A DNA stretch of 62,755 bases from Hydnum rufescens UP504 (taxonomy: Eukaryota > Basidiomycota > Agaricomycetes > Cantharellales > Hydnaceae): contig MU129180.1 in the NCBI GenBank assembly GCA_014904985.1, positions 6,633 through 69,387 of the forward strand, written 5' to 3'. The notes beneath the pieces are model-generated. The model ran no database searches, had not been told where the DNA came from, and was given only the letters and a program-made list of their open reading frames with translations. A program made the position numbers and the translations under genes. Of the stretch, positions 58,601-62,755 are shown piece after piece. Numbering within the stretch: position 1 is the stretch's first letter; every line of letters starts with the position of its first letter.

Positions 58601-58865
58601 AGATCTTATGTCAGCATACCAAGGCATGTTGCAGCCTGATTCATTGGGATCATCATCCTTCGATGCCCAGCGCAGCTACGGCCCCTCACAGCAGAGCTAC
58701 GGTCCCTTACAGCAGAGCTATGGTCCCTTGCAGCAGAGCCATGGTCTCTTGCAGCAGGGCTACAGCCCCTTGCAGCAGAACTTCAACTCCCAGGATTTTT
58801 CAGCAGCATCACATACTGGCCCAGACATCTGGAGAGTATCTACAGGCTCAAACTTTCCTCCTTGA
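55683..58865 (+). pseudogene. Gene C: multi-exon hypothetical protein with Gln-rich tail
   Basis: Open pieces are linked by short introns, for example at about 56925-56981 (GTAAGTTC to TTTACAAG) and 57553-57597 (GTATGTTTTT to ATTATAG). The N-terminal part is Ser/Thr-rich with an acidic block (EEGDDEEGDDEEGGGDSDDE). The middle has DDDHYRDPDFWPNNPSIWSS, NAFNGWSQLYMKEAPNPPWG, WHAELADISKAKAASGKHLR and LEEWFPWQSLPNLLYGHQ, which look like a conserved folded region. TGA at 57972-57974 sits in SLQ-stop-YLEDAED. The 290-residue C-terminal part is low-complexity and ends with SYGPLQQ heptads. It resembles hypothetical families repeated in agaricomycete genomes; function unknown. Confidence 0.5.
58673..58779 (+). 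repeat. 21-bp coding repeat (SYGPLQQ)
   Basis: Five heptapeptide units: SYGPSQQ, SYGPLQQ, SYGPLQQ, SHGLLQQ, GYSPLQQ. The frame is kept through all units. Confidence 0.9.
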
Positions 58866-59034
58866 TGGTCAATCTTCACATAAACCAGCCAGGTTCCGCT
58901 TCTTTGCAGCTGATATCCCCTGCATTTCTAGCCTTGCCATCACCCTCCTTTCCCCCTACATTTCCAGCTGTGTCATCATCCTCCTCCATCCTCATCATCC
59001 ACCTCATTGTTGTTGTTCTCGTTCTTGCATCGTT

Positions 59035-59425
59035 GTCGTCGTTCCCACACCATTGTTGTCGTTTCCGTGTCGTCGTTGTTGTTTCCATGTCGTCGTTGTC
59101 GTTTCTGTGTCGTCGTTGTTGTTTCCGTGTCATCGTTGTCATTTCTGTGCCATCGTTGTTGTTTCCATGTCGTCGCCGTTGTTTCCGCGTTGTCATCGTC
59201 ATTTCTGCATTGTCGTTGTTGTTTCCACATTGTCGTTGATGTTTCTGTGTTATCATTGTCACTCCCGCATTGTCGTTGTCATTCCCACATTGTTGTCATT
59301 TCTGCATTGCTGTCGTTTCCGCATCATTGTCGTTTCCACATCATTGTCATTTCCGCACCATTGTCATCATTTCTGCATCGTTGTCGTCGTTTCCGCATCA
59401 TCATTGTCGTCATTCCTCGTGTCGT
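59035..59425. repeat. 20-bp minisatellite (TCGTCGTTGTTGTTTCCATG type)
   Basis: Eleven or more units with exact 20-bp period, then 17-bp units (about 59290-59355), then 20-bp again. Units differ mainly by C/T and G/A at CG positions. The period is not a multiple of three, so the long open frames here are by-products of a stop-poor repeat. Confidence 0.92.
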
Positions 59426-59985
59426 CATCATTCTCATATCATGGTCATAGTTCTCACATTGCCGTACTTTTTCCATTGCCATACTTCTTGTGTCAAATTC
59501 CCATGTCACGCACTTCTCACCCGTTGTTATAATTTCCATGTTGTAATCCACGTGACATCACAATCCCCTCACCACCCCCTTTCCTGTCAATACTTTGCCC
59601 TTCCCACATTCAGTTTAGACTAGCCTGCTTGAAATCTCATAAAGTTTTTGATTGGAGTGATTGCTGCATATGGAGTTGGAAGAATATGGAAAAAGATACT
59701 GCTGGACTTAGAAAAAAAAAAAGTCTATGATGGAGATAAAGGAAGCCGATGCCGGCACTTGTACAAAAAAGGAGTTGGATGATTGCCGGCAGGGATCCAA
59801 ACTGAGAGCATGTTTCCATGGGGCCAGAGTCTAAAAAATTGTCTGGCAGGGCCCCATGAGACCTAATGGTGTAGGTGGGACTGGGGGCCCATGCCAGGTG
59901 CTGAGTACATGTGGGGCCACATGCACATAGGCCTATTAGACACACTATTTTACCAAGAAAACACTATCTAATTAGGTACCGAAAT
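59426..59985. other. Gene-free, with GGGCCC tracts and a GGTACC motif
   Basis: GGGCCCCATG and GGGGGCCCATG at 59850-59895 and TTAGGTACC at 59972 weakly recall the right terminal repeat at 48775-48985. Copia-2 coding sequence begins just after. No gene. Confidence 0.35.
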
Positions 59986-62398
59986 AGGGCTGCCTAAGGT
60001 GCCGCATGAACCTTCGAGTTACAAGCAGGCCATGGTGTCGCCCGAAGCAGACCATTGGATGGAAGCGTGCATCTATGAAATGGATGCCCTGGCCAAGAGT
60101 AAAACTTTCAAGTGGGTAGAGAAACCCGCAGACTGACAGATTGTTGGCAGTCAGTGGGTATTCAAAATTAAATGAGACTCCAGTGGCGACATCACTGGCT
60201 ATCAAGCTCGTGTAGTAGCAAAGGGCTATACTGAAGTTCCCAGAGTAGACTTCTTCGAGACATATGCCCCAATGATCTGGAAACAGTCCTTCCTAGTAAT
60301 CCTCACACTTGCTGCCAAACACGACCTCAAACTTATCCATTTCAATGTAAAATCAGCCTTTCTCAACCCCATACTTAAAGAACTCATCTACATGGAAGCT
60401 CCCAATGGCTTCACTCCACCAAAGCCTGGCATGGTTTGGCAGTTACTGCATAGCCTCTATGGACTTAAACAAGCCGCGCACGAATGGTACCTAGAGATGA
60501 GAAACAAATTTGGAAAAGTCAGGTGGAAAAGGATAGAATCTGATTATGCTGTCTTCACTCAGCGTGATAAGCACAGTCTTGCAATACTCAGAGCCCACGT
60601 CGATGATATCATGCTTGCCGTCCCAAAACCCTCACTTCCTACATGCAAAGATGACCTCCTTGGAACCTTTGACATGCACTATATGGGAGACCTGCATTGG
60701 TACACCAGTATCTGTCAGGGCGACACTGCCGTCGAAGCCACAAACAGAAAGAGGAAAGAGATTAATTAACCACATGCTATCGCAGTGGGAATCCTGAGTA
60801 TACACCACACAACAAGGGACACACAAGTCTCGCACCTATCGCAGTGGGAATCCTGAGAGATCGAAACTGGTGATCCCCCAACTGCGAAGGGCTATAAATA
60901 CTATTGCCTGCACACAGCCTCCAACCTTCCAGAGCCTTCCGCCATCTTCCATAACCTTCCGGATCCTCCTAGAATGCCGGCTCTGCAGCCCATCAGTCAG
61001 CCTCCACAGCCACCATCACTAAGCCTCACTAAGCTGACGCAGCTGTGTTACGAATCCTGTGCGCACCTCCACATGGCTATGCCCCAACTTCCATATGTAT
61101 CCCCCTTAGCATATGTACTTCCAAGACGGTGTACGCCTGGGTACTCCAAAGGTGTCCAAAGTGTCAAAGGACCGTAATGATGTGGAGGGAGTACGGATTG
61201 GGACAGGTGATGTGGATTCAGGGACTGGGGGTAGAGGAGGAGGAGGGGGAGTCTGGATTGGCAACTCCATGGACTCACGTGGGGAGCGAGGGAATGACAG
61301 GTGCTGACAAGGGCGCCAATGCTGCCACTGGTTGACTACCCAGCCCATAGCCCGCTGGCCGAGGCCTGATAGAATGAGGGCAATAATAATAAGAGAAATG
61401 CCAATAATGGCAAGGATGACAATAACCCCTGTAGTGAATGGAGGGAGAGAGGAGACAAGAGCATTTGAGGAAGTAGGCGCCATATGATAGGGTCGATGAA
61501 GAATGATACTCTGATGGGTAAGTCCTTAGGCGGAAGCAAATGTCAATTTGATCCTGATAGTATCAAGATTGTACATGATCGAAATCAACGCACCATCACA
61601 ATCTCACAGGACTCCTACACCCGCGACATACTCAAGCATTTCAGTATGGCCGATGCATGACCCACAACTACTCCAATGGCTACAAAATTGAAACTCGAGA
61701 AATTAGACATACCTATGACCGATGTCCAATTCTATCAGTCAATGCTCGGCTTGGTTATGTACACAATGATTGGTACTTGACCTGACCTTGCTTTTGCTGT
61801 TGGCTATCTCAGTTGACATGCATCTACCCCCGGACCTGAACATTTGACTGCCCTTAAACAGATCTACCATTACCTCATCAAGACTGCCGGAGCAAGCCTA
61901 ACCTTTGATGGCTCAAAGTCAGACACACTGCACAGATTCACCAACTCATATTGGGCAGGAGACCCCGCAGATCAGCATTCAATCACAGGAACTCTGTGGC
62001 TGCTCTGCAGTGCTCCCGTTGGCTGGACTTCCCATAAACAGTCAAGCGTCATTATTTCAAGTACTGAAGCAGAGTACATCACAGCGACACAAGGCGCATG
62101 TGATGCAATCTGGTTCCGCAATCTCCTCAGTGACTTGGGCCACCCAATGACAAGCCCAACTACCATCCATATTGATAATCAGTCGGCAATTGCCATTGTG
62201 CAGAATGAAAGATTCTCGGAGTGGATGAAGCATTTCGAAGTCAGCCATCACTTTGTTCGCGAAAAGCTTGAGGACAGAATTATTTCCCTTGAGTACATCC
62301 CCATGGATAAACAGCCAGCAGACATTCTCACTAAGCCTCTTGCTGCTGACAAATTCTATACATTCATGGACATAATGGGTTTCAATGGAATCCGCTAG
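59986..62398 (+). pseudogene. Copia-2 RT and RNase H
   Basis: RT: MEACIYEMDALAKSKTFKWV, KPAD-TGA-QIVGSQWVFKIK-TGA-DSSGD, ARVVAKGYTEVPRVDFFETY, LYGLKQAAHEWYLEM and the catalytic AHVDDIMLAVPK. HWYTSI at 60712 continues after the inserted LTR as KIVHDRNQRTITISQDSYTR. Then MADA-TGA-PTTTPM, MIGT-TGA-PDLAFAV and YLS-TGA-HAST: all three are arginine positions in Copia elements. RNase H (61880-62330) is open: SYWAGDPADQHSITGTL, STEAEYITATQGACDAIWF, HIDNQSAIAI, ADILTKPLAADKF. It ends at TAG 62396-62398. Confidence 0.95.
60713..61559 (-). repeat. Solo LTR of Gypsy-3, reversed (847 bp)
   Basis: It is the reverse complement of the Gypsy-3 LTR, with the longer form of the internal repeat. A perfect target duplication GTATC flanks it (60708-60712 and 61560-61564). 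Its right end reads GATCCTGATA instead of CCTGACA, a single substitution in the terminus. Removing it and one GTATC restores the Copia-2 reading frame. Confidence 0.97.
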
Positions 62399-62411
62399 CC
62401 TTGAGTGGGCA

Positions 62412-62755
62412 TGTCAGTAATCAAGACTTGCAGACATCTTCCATATATAGTAATTACCCCTATTTCCTTTCCTGTCCTCACTGTGACTATTGTATAGTTT
62501 CTTGGTAACATCTGACTCTCCTCAGTTCTCCATAATGAGACTGAGGTGAGCCGTGCTTCTCCATACATTCCCTTACATATTCTCATTCCACTTTCCCTAG
62601 TCATATACCTAGGTAAACCTTCCTTAATAGAATGAGTAAAGGCTGTCACCTGTGCATGCCAGCTTGTACTCTTGCCTTAGGTGGCTGCTTTGTCCATACA
62701 TGGCTGGTACTCTTGCCTTAGCTGGCTGCTTTGTCCATACATGAATTGTAGTCTT
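62412..62755 (+). repeat. Copia-2 3' LTR, partial
   Basis: It starts TGTCAGTAATC after a GAGTGGGC purine tract, 13 bp past the stop codon, and continues beyond the window. A CCATATATAG TATA-like site is at 62439. Near the edge a 40-bp unit (GTACTCTTGCCTTAG...CCATACATG) occurs twice, 62667-62744. Confidence 0.6.

Larger units (their letters stand above)
59986..62755 (+). mobile_element. 5'-truncated Copia element (Copia-2) interrupted by a solo LTR
   Basis: Only RT and RNase H plus the beginning of the 3' LTR are in the window; Gag, protease and integrase are missing upstream. A reversed Gypsy-3 solo LTR lies in the RT-RNase H linker. TGA codons at 60134, 60173, 61658, 61778 and 61814 interrupt an otherwise continuous frame. 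The element goes past the window end. Confidence 0.93.

Noticed and set aside
58862..59623. Long Val/Ser/Cys-rich open frames on both strands
   Set aside because: They arise from a 20-bp minisatellite that lacks stops in several frames; composition is extreme and no start context or domain is present.
59965..59985. Third copy of the KDZ terminal repeat
   Set aside because: Only TTAGGTACC and loose GGGCCC tracts match, and the second hairpin arm is absent; too weak to call.
3780..61816. A variant genetic code with TGA read as arginine
   Set aside because: Gypsy-1 has CGA at a site where Gypsy-2 has TGA, neighbouring non-stop CpGs also changed, and frameshifts accompany the stops. Mutation explains all of this.

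Overview
The window is nuclear DNA from a filamentous fungus, most likely an agaricomycete basidiomycete. The evidence is a KDZ-family transposase (a family expanded in basidiomycetes), short introns of about 50-100 bp with GTRAGT / CTAAY / YAG signals, Ty1/Copia and chromodomain Ty3/Gypsy elements, and a Zn(II)2Cys6 regulator. No rRNA, confident tRNA or CRISPR array is visible. A 727-bp run of N (42370-43096) is an assembly gap. Almost everything is transposon-derived and most reading frames are broken.

Layout. 1-3.08 kb: a near-perfect palindrome with two 1.54-kb arms. 3.0-8.4 kb: a decayed Copia element bracketed by two 369-bp direct copies of the palindrome family's end. 8.4-9.6 kb: an apparently non-coding array of four intron-like units, each carrying a hairpin. 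10.07-15.37 kb: Gypsy relic 1 (minus strand, 5' LTR kept). 15.4-16.6 kb: a plus-strand gag fragment and simple repeats. 16.63-23.6 kb: a complete but inactivated chromovirus with both LTRs and a GATAT target duplication. 23.8-25.7 kb: a decayed multi-exon fungal gene. 25.7-29.2 kb: Gypsy relic 2 (minus strand). 29.2-49.0 kb: a CpG-richer block with hypothetical genes A and B, a zinc-cluster regulator, an AT-hook gene and a nearly full KDZ transposase. Similar hairpin-containing ends lie at 29.23 and 48.98 kb, so this may be one large cargo-carrying KDZ element. 49.0-50.9 kb: a second, truncated KDZ transposase (minus strand). 51-54 kb: a small GRF-like gene, a 160-bp tandem repeat and a possible solo LTR. 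54.4-58.9 kb: gene C (multi-exon). 59.0-59.4 kb: a 20-bp minisatellite. 60.0-62.75 kb: a 5'-truncated Copia element interrupted by a reversed solo LTR of the chromovirus with a GTATC target duplication.

Two things tie the window together. First, about two dozen in-frame stops in conserved stretches are TGA, mostly where the family or a paralogue in this window has arginine CGA. This is the mark of C-to-T change at CpG and fits silencing of repeats by cytosine methylation. Second, insertions are nested, which gives relative ages. The most novel-looking structure is the intron-hairpin array at 8.4-9.6 kb; the most interesting large-scale hypothesis is the 19.8-kb KDZ element.
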